Source: Spirochaetaceae bacterium (lineage in GTDB: Bacteria; Spirochaetota; Spirochaetia; Treponematales; Breznakiellaceae). From it: a DNA stretch of 12,889 nucleotides. Within the stretch, counting starts at the first letter, position 1; every line of letters begins with the position of its first letter. The notes under the pieces were generated by a model. It saw only the letters and a list, made by a program, of their open reading frames with translations, was not told the origin of the DNA and searched no databases. The stretch covers positions 1-12,889 of the forward strand of contig JAITCP010000189.1 in the NCBI GenBank assembly GCA_031283025.1. Direction: 5' to 3'. The position numbers and the translations under genes are program-made. Of this stretch, positions 1 through 6,176 are shown piece by piece.

Positions 1-552
1 CAGGCGGGGCCGAATGATGTGATACTGCTGTTTATCGCAGGGCATGGAGTGAACGATCAAGACGGGTCTTTCTATTTTTTACCTTCCGATACGGCATTTA
101 ACACTGACGGATCAATACGCTCGTCAAGGGCAATATCTTACCGCGACATTCAATCGGTGCTGGACTGGCCCGGACAAAAACTGGTGTTTATAGACGCTTG
201 CCATTCGGCTGGAACAAGCAGCAGCCTGATCCGAAGGGTGAATAATGACCGCCTGATTAATGACTTGAACAGCAATCCTTCCATACGTTCCAGTTCAGTT
301 ATTTTCACGTCAAGCAAGGGCGATCAATCATCTTTGGAAATGGACAGATACAAACACGGCGTATTCACCTACGCTATTTTACAGGGGTTAATGGGCGAGG
401 CTGATCTGTTGAAAAAAGGATTTATAACAATGACCGCGCTGGAATTGTACATAAGAGACAAAATCCCCGCATTAACAGACGGACAGCAGAACCCCACTAC
501 ATCAAGACCGGACGGGTATGATGATTTTGTGGTGGTAGAGGTGAAGAAGTGA
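1..552 (+). CDS. Caspase-family (peptidase C14) protein, C-terminal part, 5' end outside window
   Basis: The reading frame is open from base 1 (codons from position 1, in frame with the GTG at 19), so the gene starts upstream of the window and only its C-terminal part is visible. Both parts of the caspase catalytic dyad are present: His in FIAGHG (codon 43-45) at the end of a hydrophobic beta strand (VILLFIAGHG), and Cys in FIDACHSAG (codon 199-201) after a second strand, about 52 residues later. The following strand VIFTSSKGDQ and the segment HGVFTYAILQGL are typical of bacterial C14 domains. The end, with QQNP and then DFVVVEV, also fits the family, where N-terminal WD40 or other repeats are common; that part cannot be seen here. 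Family members are cysteine proteases that usually cut after Arg/Lys (metacaspase-like) or Asp; the substrate here is unknown. The stop (550-552) lies next to the start region of the next, related gene, so the two are probably co-transcribed. Confidence 0.85.
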   Translation, partial: QAGPNDVILLFIAGHGVNDQDGSFYFLPSDTAFNTDGSIRSSRAISYRDIQSVLDWPGQKLVFIDACHSAGTSSSLIRRVNNDRLINDLNSNPSIRSSSVIFTSSKGDQSSLEMDRYKHGVFTYAILQGLMGEADLLKKGFITMTALELYIRDKIPALTDGQQNPTTSRPDGYDDFVVVEVKK

Positions 553-561
553 GGAAGGTGG
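553..561 (+). promoter_or_regulatory. Purine-rich ribosome binding site supporting ATG 570
   Basis: GGAAGGTGG lies about eight bases before ATG 570 and directly after the upstream stop. It favours ATG 570 over the GTG at 549, which has no such element. This is a weak choice because the spacing is slightly long. Confidence 0.4.
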
Positions 562-569
562 AATTAGCA

Positions 570-1874
570 ATGAGAAATAAACAGAGGGTAATGAGTATGA
601 GTGCGCGTTGCATCGTTGTATTTTTACTTTTAAGCGGTCTATCTATGAACGCCGTGTCGCAACCGCGCGGCGGTGATAATGAATCCGGCGCGGTGGAAAT
701 TGTTGACGCGCGTGGCGATGTTGTAGGACGTTTTACCGAAGCCCATGCGCTGGTAATCGGAGAAAGCGAATATACCAACACCAACGGCTGGAGGCGGCTT
801 CTCGGAGTAAAAGAAGATGTAGCGGCAATTTCAAAATTGTTTCAAGAACAGGGATTTAATGTAGAAACGATAGAAAATGCGAACAGCCGTAACCTAAGAA
901 GCGGAATAACAAACTTTCTTGACAAGTACGGTTACAATTCAGACGCCCGCATTGTTCTGTATTTTGCGGGGCATGGGGCGACATTAGACCTGGATGGCCG
1001 GAAAATGGGCTACATAGTACCTGTTGACGCTCCGCCGGCAAGGAACAGCGGCGATTTCTTACAGACGGTTATCCCCATGACGCAGTTTGAAACATGGGCA
1101 AAACAGTACACCAGCCGTCATATTTTGTTTATTTTTGACAGTTGTTTTGCAGGCTCCGTGTTCAGATCACGAGGTTCAACGCCTCCGGCAATAAACCGCC
1201 TTATAAACCAGCCTGTCCGTCAGTTTATCACTTCGGGAGACGCGGATGAAGAAGTCCCCGATGAAAGCATATTCCGCAGGGAACTTGAACACGCCCTGCG
1301 AAACGGCGCGGCGGATACAAACAAAGACGGGTATGTAAGCGGAACAGAATTGGGGCTTTACCTGTTTGACAGGGTGTCAAACTACATGAACGGAAAGCAG
1401 AATCCCAGAGTAGGTAAACTTAATGACACTAACCTTGATAAAGGGGATTTTATTTTTACGGTTGGTTTACCTCCGCCCGGCACTGGTATAAATCCTCCAC
1501 CCCCGCCACCTCCCCCGCCGCCGCCGCCGCTACCACAACCCGGAACTAAAGAATTCTTTTTTGGAACATGGTTAGCCACAGCCGAATATAACAATTCTTT
1601 TGACACTTACCGTATCAGTTTTTTCAATAATGGGCGCTGTACGGTAACAGTCAGCAATGACACCGACGAGCAGGAAACAAACGGAAACTGGTCATGGGAC
1701 GGTAAAACGTTCAAGCTAAACGCTGTATTCAGAAACGCGAAAATCACCTACCGGCGCAATATTCAGTGGGTCAGTTTGGTTAATTTTGCCGAAGACAATA
1801 ATTCTTTCAACATCCTGGCAAAACCGGCGGATAACGCCGCGAATAATGTACGATTTATGTTATTTAGGGAGTAG
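570..1874 (+). CDS. Exported caspase-family (C14) protein with polyproline linker and C-terminal beta domain
   Basis: Start chosen at ATG 570, preceded by the purine-rich GGAAGGTGG; an in-frame GTG at 549 overlaps the previous stop and would add seven residues, and ATG 591 or 597 are also possible. The product is 434 aa from ATG 570. After a short basic start comes a signal-peptide-like stretch (CIVVFLLLSGLSMNAVSQ), so the protein is probably exported. The C14 domain follows: AHALVIGESEY, then YFAGHGA with catalytic His135, then FIFDSCFAGS with catalytic Cys192. Both dyad residues are intact, so an active cysteine protease is likely. An acidic DTNKDGYVSGTEL segment resembles an EF-hand-like calcium loop. 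A run of about 12 prolines separates this from a roughly 100-aa C-terminal domain (FFGTWLATAEY to the end), with alternating hydrophobic/polar strands and an NGNWSWDGKTF segment, resembling small lipocalin-like beta domains. It is a paralogue in class, not a duplicate, of the upstream caspase gene. The stop codon lies inside the first copy of a heptamer array. Confidence 0.85.
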   Translation: MRNKQRVMSMSARCIVVFLLLSGLSMNAVSQPRGGDNESGAVEIVDARGDVVGRFTEAHALVIGESEYTNTNGWRRLLGVKEDVAAISKLFQEQGFNVETIENANSRNLRSGITNFLDKYGYNSDARIVLYFAGHGATLDLDGRKMGYIVPVDAPPARNSGDFLQTVIPMTQFETWAKQYTSRHILFIFDSCFAGSVFRSRGSTPPAINRLINQPVRQFITSGDADEEVPDESIFRRELEHALRNGAADTNKDGYVSGTELGLYLFDRVSNYMNGKQNPRVGKLNDTNLDKGDFIFTVGLPPPGTGINPPPPPPPPPPPPLPQPGTKEFFFGTWLATAEYNNSFDTYRISFFNNGRCTVTVSNDTDEQETNGNWSWDGKTFKLNAVFRNAKITYRRNIQWVSLVNFAEDNNSFNILAKPADNAANNVRFMLFRE

Positions 1875-1929
1875 GGAGTAGGGAGTAGGGAGTAGGGAGT
1901 AGGGAGTGGGGAGTGGGGAATGGGGAGTG
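1867..1929 (+). repeat. Tandem heptamer repeat, nine copies (GGGAGTA / GGGAGTG)
   Basis: Five exact copies of GGGAGTA (1867-1901) are followed by two GGGAGTG, one GGGAATG and one GGGAGTG, 63 bases in all. The first copy contains the TAG stop (1872-1874) of the caspase-family gene, and the array ends 17 bases before the Shine-Dalgarno sequence of the next gene. Because the stop falls in the first copy, changes in copy number would alter the intergenic distance and leader RNA but not the upstream protein. Perfect copies at one end and diverged copies at the other are typical of expansion from one side by slippage. Confidence 0.95.
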
Positions 1930-1945
1930 GAAAAAATGAGCAATT

Positions 1946-1952
1946 AAGGAGG
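1946..1952 (+). promoter_or_regulatory. Strong Shine-Dalgarno AAGGAGG deciding start at 1959
   Basis: AAGGAGG is six bases before ATG 1959. It decides between this start, which gives a clean signal peptide (MKKTLLATALALLGALAFSQ), and an upstream in-frame ATG at 1920 that lies inside the heptamer array and would add a non-signal-like MGSGKNEQLRRHE extension. Confidence 0.85.
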
Positions 1953-1958
1953 CATGAA

Positions 1959-3032
1959 ATGAAAAAGACATTATTAGCAACCGCACTTGCGCTGTTAGGC
2001 GCTCTTGCATTTTCTCAGGAACGGATCGCCGTTTTCCCGTTTGAAGACATAGACGATATTCTTACGCGCAATGAATCTGTCTTTTTCTACCGTCGATTCA
2101 GCAATGAATTTGCTAATAAGAACAACGGCAGATTTACCATTGTTCCCCGGCTGGAGGTAGACAAACTTATCGACACGGAAGCGAAATTTCAATTAAGCAA
2201 CTATTCCTCAAAGGCAAAAACAGCGGAAATGGAACGTGTGTTAAATGGTACACGAATATTGTCCGGATACATAGGCAAGAGGGGAAGCAAAATAACCATA
2301 TCAATATGTTTATACACCTTTCCGGACCTTGAGCAGTTGCCCGGCGGGGTTGATTTGGATGTGGCGGATAAAGACGAACTTTTTGACAAGATACCGGAAC
2401 TGGTACAGAAAATGCAGCAGAGTATGCAAAGCGCACTCCCTCCTCCCCCGCCGCCAAAACCCCAAAAAACAAAAAGAACCTGGACAACAAGAGGTACAAT
2501 ATTTGAGGATTATACTATTTACAATGCGCTTTCTATTTTTGGTTATACTTATTCACCTGGTATACCGCTTGGTTTTTCTCTTGGTTTTTATGGTGTTTAT
2601 ACCTCATTAGGTTTTGCGTTACCAAATTGGGGGAGGTATTCTAAGATTGGTTCCAATGATACACCTCCACCTCCAAATTTCAGTTCAACTCCTTATACTG
2701 ATCAAAGGTATGAAATTATTGATTGGGTACTGGGTTATAATGTTACCATTATTCCTAAGAAATTATATTTACCTATCGGTTTTGGTATAGAAAATGTTAA
2801 AGAATGGCGATTACAAAATACTGATGACTATGGTAATTCTGGATGGAATTCTGCACCTCAATGGGAAACCAGCATATTATTAGAAGCGGGTCTATTGCTG
2901 CGGCCTACCAATAAAATTGAATTTTCAAGATATTTAACATTTAGCCCCTATATATATGGTACTTACCGGTATATTATGCCCGATAAACAAAGTTTTTCAA
3001 TAGGCTGCGGTATTAGCTTTGAAAAACAATGA
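1959..3032 (+). CDS. Exported protein: CsgG/TolB-like N-terminal domain, proline linker, probable outer-membrane beta-barrel
   Basis: 357 aa from ATG 1959. Residues 1-20 form a signal peptide ending in AFSQ. Then comes a mixed alpha/beta domain starting RIAVFPFED, with FTIVPRLEVDKLI, a helix before ILSGYIGKRGSKITISICLY, and VQKMQQSM. This pattern (IAVFPF, a binding-loop region, 'SG.I....' and a strand) is that of the CsgG / LpoB / TolB N-terminal-like fold common in spirochaete exported proteins. A proline-rich linker (ALPPPPPPKPQK) follows, then about 180 residues rich in aromatic residues and glycine in short alternating strands (GFSLGFYGVYTSLGF, KLYLPIGFGIENV, FSPYIYGTYRYI). These look like an outer-membrane beta-barrel, although the last residues (GISFEKQ) lack the terminal Phe. 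The coding DNA of the barrel half (from about 2505) is clearly more AT-rich than the first half. It follows the two caspase genes on the same strand and may be in the same operon. The function is unknown; a role in anchoring or export of the caspase products is speculation. Confidence 0.7.
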   Translation: MKKTLLATALALLGALAFSQERIAVFPFEDIDDILTRNESVFFYRRFSNEFANKNNGRFTIVPRLEVDKLIDTEAKFQLSNYSSKAKTAEMERVLNGTRILSGYIGKRGSKITISICLYTFPDLEQLPGGVDLDVADKDELFDKIPELVQKMQQSMQSALPPPPPPKPQKTKRTWTTRGTIFEDYTIYNALSIFGYTYSPGIPLGFSLGFYGVYTSLGFALPNWGRYSKIGSNDTPPPPNFSSTPYTDQRYEIIDWVLGYNVTIIPKKLYLPIGFGIENVKEWRLQNTDDYGNSGWNSAPQWETSILLEAGLLLRPTNKIEFSRYLTFSPYIYGTYRYIMPDKQSFSIGCGISFEKQ

Positions 3033-3036
3033 ACCT

Positions 3037-3057
3037 CCGCAGGGCAGAGCCCTGCGG
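3037..3057 (+). terminator. Hairpin just after the CsgG/barrel gene (possible terminator)
   Basis: A perfect 9-bp stem CCGCAGGGC / GCCCTGCGG with loop AGA begins five bases after the stop at 3032. A weak T-containing tail (TATCTTT) follows, so it may terminate transcription without a classic U-run. An outer pair GAACCTCCG (3031-3039, overlapping the stop) and CGGAGGTTC (3085-3093) could form an alternative or enclosing stem. Confidence 0.5.
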
Positions 3058-3117
3058 TATCTTTAGCGTTGGGTTGTACTGGAACGGAGGTTCGATCGAT
3101 AGGAAATTTATTATACC

Positions 3118-3194
3118 GTCTGGTTTAATACCATTTCCTTATTAATTTTTGTTTTATTACAGCTTGAGCAGAGCTCTGGGGTATTAAACCAGAC
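3118..3194. repeat. 15-bp perfect inverted repeat pair flanking 47 bp
   Basis: GTCTGGTTTAATACC (3118-3132) is matched exactly, in inverted orientation, at 3180-3194. The 47 bases between are AT-rich at the left and contain GAGCAGAGCTCTGG at the right. No coding frame fits. It could be a small non-autonomous element, a regulatory stem-loop or a remnant; no clear target-site duplication was seen. Confidence 0.7.
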
Positions 3195-3361
3195 TTTTGG
3201 GTACGCGATGGTGCCTGACACCGCTTTTTCGTTGTGGTGTTTGTTGGCTGGGTACACAACCTGTAGTGGTGGTAATTGCCGGATGTTTTTGATAATTTTT
3301 CAGGGATTTATCCCACATTTCACTTCTTTCCACCTGCCCAATTCACGCATTTTTGCAGCGC

Positions 3362-3397
3362 AAAAAAACCGGCTGTCCTGTAGAAACAGGGCAGCCG
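3362..3397 (-). terminator. Rho-independent terminator of the porin gene
   Basis: Read on the minus strand, a 12-bp stem (CGGCTGCCCTGT pairing with ACAGGACAGCCG, one G-U pair) with a four-base loop TTCT is followed by C/G and a run of seven T. The layout is that of an intrinsic terminator about 85 bases after the porin stop codon. Confidence 0.85.
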
Positions 3398-3441
3398 TAG
3401 GAGGATAAAAGCATAGTTGTTCAAAAACTGTACTTCATTGG

Positions 3442-3475
3442 GGAACCACTAAAAACTTCGGCTTTTAATGGTTCC
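3442..3475 (-). terminator. Hairpin directly after the porin stop codon
   Basis: GGAACCA (3442-3448) and TGGTTCC (3469-3475) form a 7-bp stem, extended inward by A/T pairs around an ACTTCGGC apex. It lies seven bases beyond the porin stop on the minus strand. It has no T-run, so it is more likely an mRNA 3'-end stabiliser or an auxiliary to the stronger terminator at 3362-3397. Confidence 0.45.
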
Positions 3476-3481
3476 AATTTG

Positions 3482-4732
3482 TTAGAACCTGACCACCAGA
3501 TCGGCATAGACCACATTGGTCATCACTGCATCTATGTCTTTTCCCGGTTGGTAATAGTAGAACGAATCGCCGATTTCAAAAGAAGCCCTGGAATCCACGT
3601 TGATTTTTATGGAAGGCCGGGCGTTTATAACAGAGATCTCACTGTCATAATTAGGCGCGAATCCCCGGCGGTGGTAATTCTGCCCGTCCTGGTTACCGCC
3701 CATAAAGTAGACAACATCAAGCCGGGGAACGACTACGCCTTCACTAAGGGCATAGCTTACCCAGGGATTGATCCAGACGGAAAGGTCATTCTTGGCTTTG
3801 GAACCTTCCGGAAGATTCCTTATGTACTGAGCCGCGTTAAGGCCAAGACCCAGATCGCCCATTTTGTAACCAAAGGTTTCATAAAAGTTCATGTCTTTAT
3901 TGGCCTTATCATCATGCAGGTTATCCATTTCCCCTACCACAATGGCGGTAAGGCCGTCCACCGCCAGAATACGGAGTTCTGCAAGGGCATGGGAACGATT
4001 ATATTTTGAGTCGCCACCGGTTTTGTTAAACGTCCGCCCGCTCACCATAAACCGGAATACCTTATCCATAGTATAGGCAGCATTAATGGTATACTTGGCA
4101 TCTTCCATTTTGATCTGGGAAGGAAGGCTAACGCCGAGGAAGTTATTATTGCTGCCGCTATTATAGGTTGCTACATAGCCTCCGGCACCGATGTCCAGCC
4201 CTGTAACGGGGGTTATCCTAACCAGTAAGCCCGCCCCTTCGCTTTGGCTGTCGTTGTAGATATAGTCGGCAGTCCGCCAGGTGCTGTCGTCTACAAGCCC
4301 TGCTTTGATGGTGATCATGTCCAGCAGTTTAACCCAGCCGTAACCAAAGGCCAAAGAGGGGGTATTTACCGGGTACCCGGTAGTAACAGAAACAGTATGG
4401 TTGTGGGATTCCGAGGGATCGCTACCCGACTTGGTATAAGTGCTGGTGGTAAGAGTAGAACTGGGAGCAAAACCCCTGCCCTGCACCTGAAGCCGGAAAT
4501 TGATCCCTGCGGTTTTATCCTCATTGGTATAGGCGCCGTTCAGCCTGAACCGCCCAATGTACCGTTCCGAATCAACGCCGTAGGCCATTACCATAGGATC
4601 ATCCTTGCCTTTCTCATCACTGGTCCACAACCCAAAACCGCTGTTCACATACCCGTCAAACTTTAGTTCCTGTGCAAAACCAAGCGCCGCCACCGAAACA
4701 GCGGCAAGAAATACGCATAAAAACCTTTTCAT
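3482..4732 (-). CDS. Outer-membrane beta-barrel porin-like protein
   Basis: 416 aa. The start ATG has a good Shine-Dalgarno (AAGGAG, 5 bases before). Residues 1-21 are a signal peptide (MKRFLCVFLAAVSVAALGFAQ). The mature protein begins ELKFDGYVNSGFGLWT and continues as alternating hydrophobic/polar strands separated by Asp/Asn/Gly/Ser-rich loops, for example RFRLNGAY, GINFRLQVQGRGF, ITIKAGLVDD, GLDIGAGGYVATYN, VYFMGGNQ. It ends ADLVVRF, with the C-terminal aromatic residue used as a signal by the BAM assembly machinery. This is the layout of the abundant outer-membrane beta-barrels of Treponema, particularly termite-gut species, whose exact substrates are mostly untested; passive uptake of small solutes is the usual inference. 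It stands alone, has its own terminator downstream and is divergent from ssrA. No frameshift or truncation was seen. Confidence 0.85.
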   Translation of the reverse strand: MKRFLCVFLAAVSVAALGFAQELKFDGYVNSGFGLWTSDEKGKDDPMVMAYGVDSERYIGRFRLNGAYTNEDKTAGINFRLQVQGRGFAPSSTLTTSTYTKSGSDPSESHNHTVSVTTGYPVNTPSLAFGYGWVKLLDMITIKAGLVDDSTWRTADYIYNDSQSEGAGLLVRITPVTGLDIGAGGYVATYNSGSNNNFLGVSLPSQIKMEDAKYTINAAYTMDKVFRFMVSGRTFNKTGGDSKYNRSHALAELRILAVDGLTAIVVGEMDNLHDDKANKDMNFYETFGYKMGDLGLGLNAAQYIRNLPEGSKAKNDLSVWINPWVSYALSEGVVVPRLDVVYFMGGNQDGQNYHRRGFAPNYDSEISVINARPSIKINVDSRASFEIGDSFYYYQPGKDIDAVMTNVVYADLVVRF

Positions 4733-4827
4733 AAAAACTCCTTAAATAGATTTGTGTATAATATTATCCGGTTGTGTTAGAGCGTTGTTAGTGCTGTATG
4801 AGAAAATGATTTAACAGGCAGTTTCCA

Positions 4828-4862
4828 GGGGGGATTCCGGAAAAATTCTCTGTTTCCCCCCC
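4828..4862. repeat. G-run / C-run inverted repeat upstream of ssrA
   Basis: GGGGGGA (4828-4834) can pair with TCCCCCC (4855-4861), leaving a 20-base loop. It abuts the -35 element of the tmRNA promoter in the interval between divergent genes. It may be a weak terminator or regulatory hairpin; the evidence is only the pairing. Confidence 0.3.
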
Positions 4863-4891
4863 TTGACCGGCCTAATCCGCCGGATTATAGT
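4863..4891 (+). promoter_or_regulatory. Sigma-70-type promoter of ssrA
   Basis: The -35 TTGACC (4863-4868) and -10 TATAGT (4886-4891) are separated by exactly 17 bases. The first base of mature tmRNA (4902) is 11 bases after the -10, so transcription would begin a few bases earlier, with RNase P making the mature 5' end. Confidence 0.75.
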
Positions 4892-4986
4892 TATCATCTA
4901 TGGGGGTGTACCGGCTTCGACTGGTACGGTTCGGGGTACAGGCTGCAGGTGGAGCGCCCATCTCCTGATTGGGCAAAACTTTAACT

Positions 4987-5025
4987 GCCAACAACGACAG
5001 TTACGCTTACGCCTTAGCTGCGTAA
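4987..5025 (+). other. tmRNA proteolysis-tag reading frame (ANNDSYAYALAA)
   Basis: Beginning at the resume codon GCC the frame reads A-N-N-D-S-Y-A-Y-A-L-A-A and then TAA. With the alanine carried by tmRNA itself, the tag added would be A plus this sequence. The A-L-A-A end is the conserved signal recognised by ClpXP-type proteases, which confirms the frame. Confidence 0.92.
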
Positions 5026-5226
5026 ACGCGTGGAACCGCCCCGCCGCTCTGAGGGACGGCTTCCGCGTCGCAACCAGAGCTGGCCGGGCCGCCGCTTCCG
5101 GAGGCGTCCCGGTAAGATAACCCGGAATACGGAAGAGCCGCGCGCTGTCTAGCCAAGCCCTTCCCGACAAACCAATAGGCGGCTAAACCTGTAGACGCTT
5201 GTGTTTCGCGTATTAGGACGCGGGTT

Positions 5227-5244
5227 CGACTCCCGCCACCTCCA
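5227..5244 (+). repeat. 18-bp tmRNA 3'-end core, original copy (att-like)
   Basis: CGACTCCCGCCACCTCCA is the last 18 bases of the tmRNA gene (3' half of the T-arm, acceptor strand and discriminator). Seven more exact copies occur downstream, ending at 5380, 5556, 5693, 5829, 6001, 6176 and 6314. Direct copies of an RNA gene's 3' end are what site-specific integration at tRNA/tmRNA genes leaves behind. Confidence 0.9.
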
Positions 5245-5380
5245 GAAGTTTTCATTATAGCCCGCTAGTGCGGGAGTCGAACCCGCGTCTTGCCCCCCTC
5301 TGAGCTAAGCAGGCGCGTAAGCTCAGAGGGGGCGGCCAAAGGCTGTGTAAAAGCCCGCAGGGCGACTCCCGCCACCTCCA
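5245..5380 (+). repeat. Array unit 1
   Basis: Short spacer. The inverted T-arm copy at 5270-5289 is an exact reverse complement of tmRNA 5217-5236. The main hairpin 5294-5306/5320-5332 is perfect over 13 bp with a T-A closing pair. The 3' half is of type A (GTGTAAAAGCCCGCAGGG). Core 5363-5380. Confidence 0.9.
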
Positions 5381-5556
5381 AAAAATTTTCACTATAGCCG
5401 AGAAATTTGCAGTAAGACAGAAAATTTCATTATTGCCCGCTAATGCGGGAGTCGAACCCGCGTCTTGCCCCCCTCTGAGCCAAGCAGGCGCGTAGGCTCA
5501 GAGGGGGCGGCCAAAGGCTGCAAAGGCCGCCCGCAGGGCGACTCCCGCCACCTCCA
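5381..5556 (+). repeat. Array unit 2
   Basis: Long AT-rich spacer (AAAAATTTTC, with AGACAGAAAATTTC near its end). Inverted T-arm copy 5445-5464, exact. The main hairpin has a C-G closing pair. 3' half of type B (GCAAAGGCCGCCCG). Core 5539-5556. Confidence 0.9.
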
Positions 5557-5693
5557 GAAGTTTTCATTATAGCCCGCTGATGCGGGAGTCGAACCCGCGT
5601 CTTGTCCCCCTCTGAGCCAAGCAGGCGCGTAGGCTCAGAGGGGGCGGCCAAAGGCTGCAAAGGCCGCCCGTAGGGCGACTCCCGCCACCTCCA
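5557..5693 (+). repeat. Array unit 3
   Basis: Short spacer. Inverted T-arm copy 5582-5601, exact. The main hairpin has a C-G closing pair, with T replacing one C just outside the stem. 3' half of type B with loop GTA in the mini-hairpin. Core 5676-5693. Confidence 0.9.
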
Positions 5694-5829
5694 GAAGTTT
5701 TCATTATAGCCCGCTAATACGGGAGCCGAACCCGCGTCTTGCCCCCCGATGAGCCAAGCAGGCGCGTAGGCTCAGAGGGGGCGGCCAAAGGCTGTGTAAA
5801 AGCCCGCAGGGCGACTCCCGCCACCTCCA
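5694..5829 (+). repeat. Array unit 4
   Basis: Short spacer. Inverted T-arm copy 5719-5738 with two differences. The left arm of the main hairpin reads CCCCCCGATGAG, breaking pairs in mid-stem; unit 7 shares this variant. 3' half of type A. Core 5812-5829. The combination marks it as a mosaic of other units. Confidence 0.9.
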
Positions 5830-6001
5830 AAAAATTCACTATAGCCGAGAAATTTGCATAAGACAGAAAATCCCACCATAGCCCGCTAATGCGGGAGTCG
5901 AACCCGCGTCTTGCCCCCCTCTGAGCTAAGCAGGCGCGTAAGCTCAGAGGGGGTGGCCAAAGGCTGTGTAAAAGCCCGCAGGGCGACTCCCGCCACCTCC
6001 A
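5830..6001 (+). repeat. Array unit 5
   Basis: Long spacer closely matching that of unit 2. Inverted T-arm copy 5891-5910, exact. The main hairpin has the T-A closing pair, as in unit 1. 3' half of type A. Core 5984-6001. Confidence 0.9.
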
Positions 6002-6176
6002 AAAAATTTTATATATTTCAAGTATTTTTATAGTAGACAGAAATTTTCATTATTGCCCACAAATGCGGGAGTCGAACCCACGTCTTGCCCCCCTCTGAGC
6101 CAAGCAGGCGCGTAGGCTCAGAGGGGGCGGCCAAAGGCTGTAAAGGCCGCCCGTAGGGCGACTCCCGCCACCTCCA
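6002..6176 (+). repeat. Array unit 6
   Basis: Long spacer, diverged from those of units 2 and 5 in its middle. Inverted T-arm copy 6065-6084 with one change. The main hairpin has a C-G closing pair. 3' half of type B. Core 6159-6176. Confidence 0.9.

Larger units (their letters stand above)
3033..3481. other. Non-coding interval between convergent genes
   Basis: This holds, in order, the hairpin at 3037-3057, the inverted repeat pair 3118-3194, a small REP-like palindrome GGTGCCTGACACC (3210-3222), and two hairpins serving the minus-strand porin gene (3362-3397 and 3442-3475). No reading frame in it has convincing start, codon use or protein features. The stretch 3223-3361 shows nothing recognisable. 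Confidence 0.7.
4902..5244 (+). ncRNA. ssrA: tmRNA (one-piece), trans-translation
   Basis: 343 nt. tmRNA is charged with alanine, enters ribosomes stalled on broken mRNA with SmpB, and supplies a short reading frame that tags the protein for proteolysis. The acceptor stem is formed by GGGGGTG (4902-4908) and CACCTCC (5237-5243, one G-U pair), with discriminator A5244; CCA is not encoded. The 5' part has the conserved GGCTTCGACTGG element, and the 3' part has a perfect T-arm (GCGGG, TTCGACT, CCCGC). Pseudoknot PK1 is visible just before the tag: GGAG with CTCC, and GCCCA with TGGGC. The resume codon is GCC 4987-4989 and the tag frame ends at TAA 5023-5025. The ORFs overlapping the gene are shadows. 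Oddly, no terminator follows: the gene runs straight into a seven-unit array built from its own 3' end. Confidence 0.96.

Noticed and set aside
3208..3408. Plus-strand ORF of 66 aa before the porin gene
   Set aside because: It includes the porin gene's terminator hairpin on the opposite strand and lacks a ribosome binding site.
3479..4666. Plus-strand ORFs opposite the porin gene (3479-4009, 4244-4666)
   Set aside because: They are antisense shadows of a gene with signal peptide, ribosome binding site, beta-strand pattern and terminator.
4902..5244. Two-piece or permuted tmRNA, or an intron in it
   Set aside because: Acceptor strands, tag and T-arm are in the usual one-piece order and spacing; no insertion is needed to explain the sequence.
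4863..5255. ORFs overlapping the tmRNA gene on both strands
   Set aside because: They cover the structured RNA gene, whose own features (acceptor stem, T-arm, PK1, tag) fully explain the sequence.
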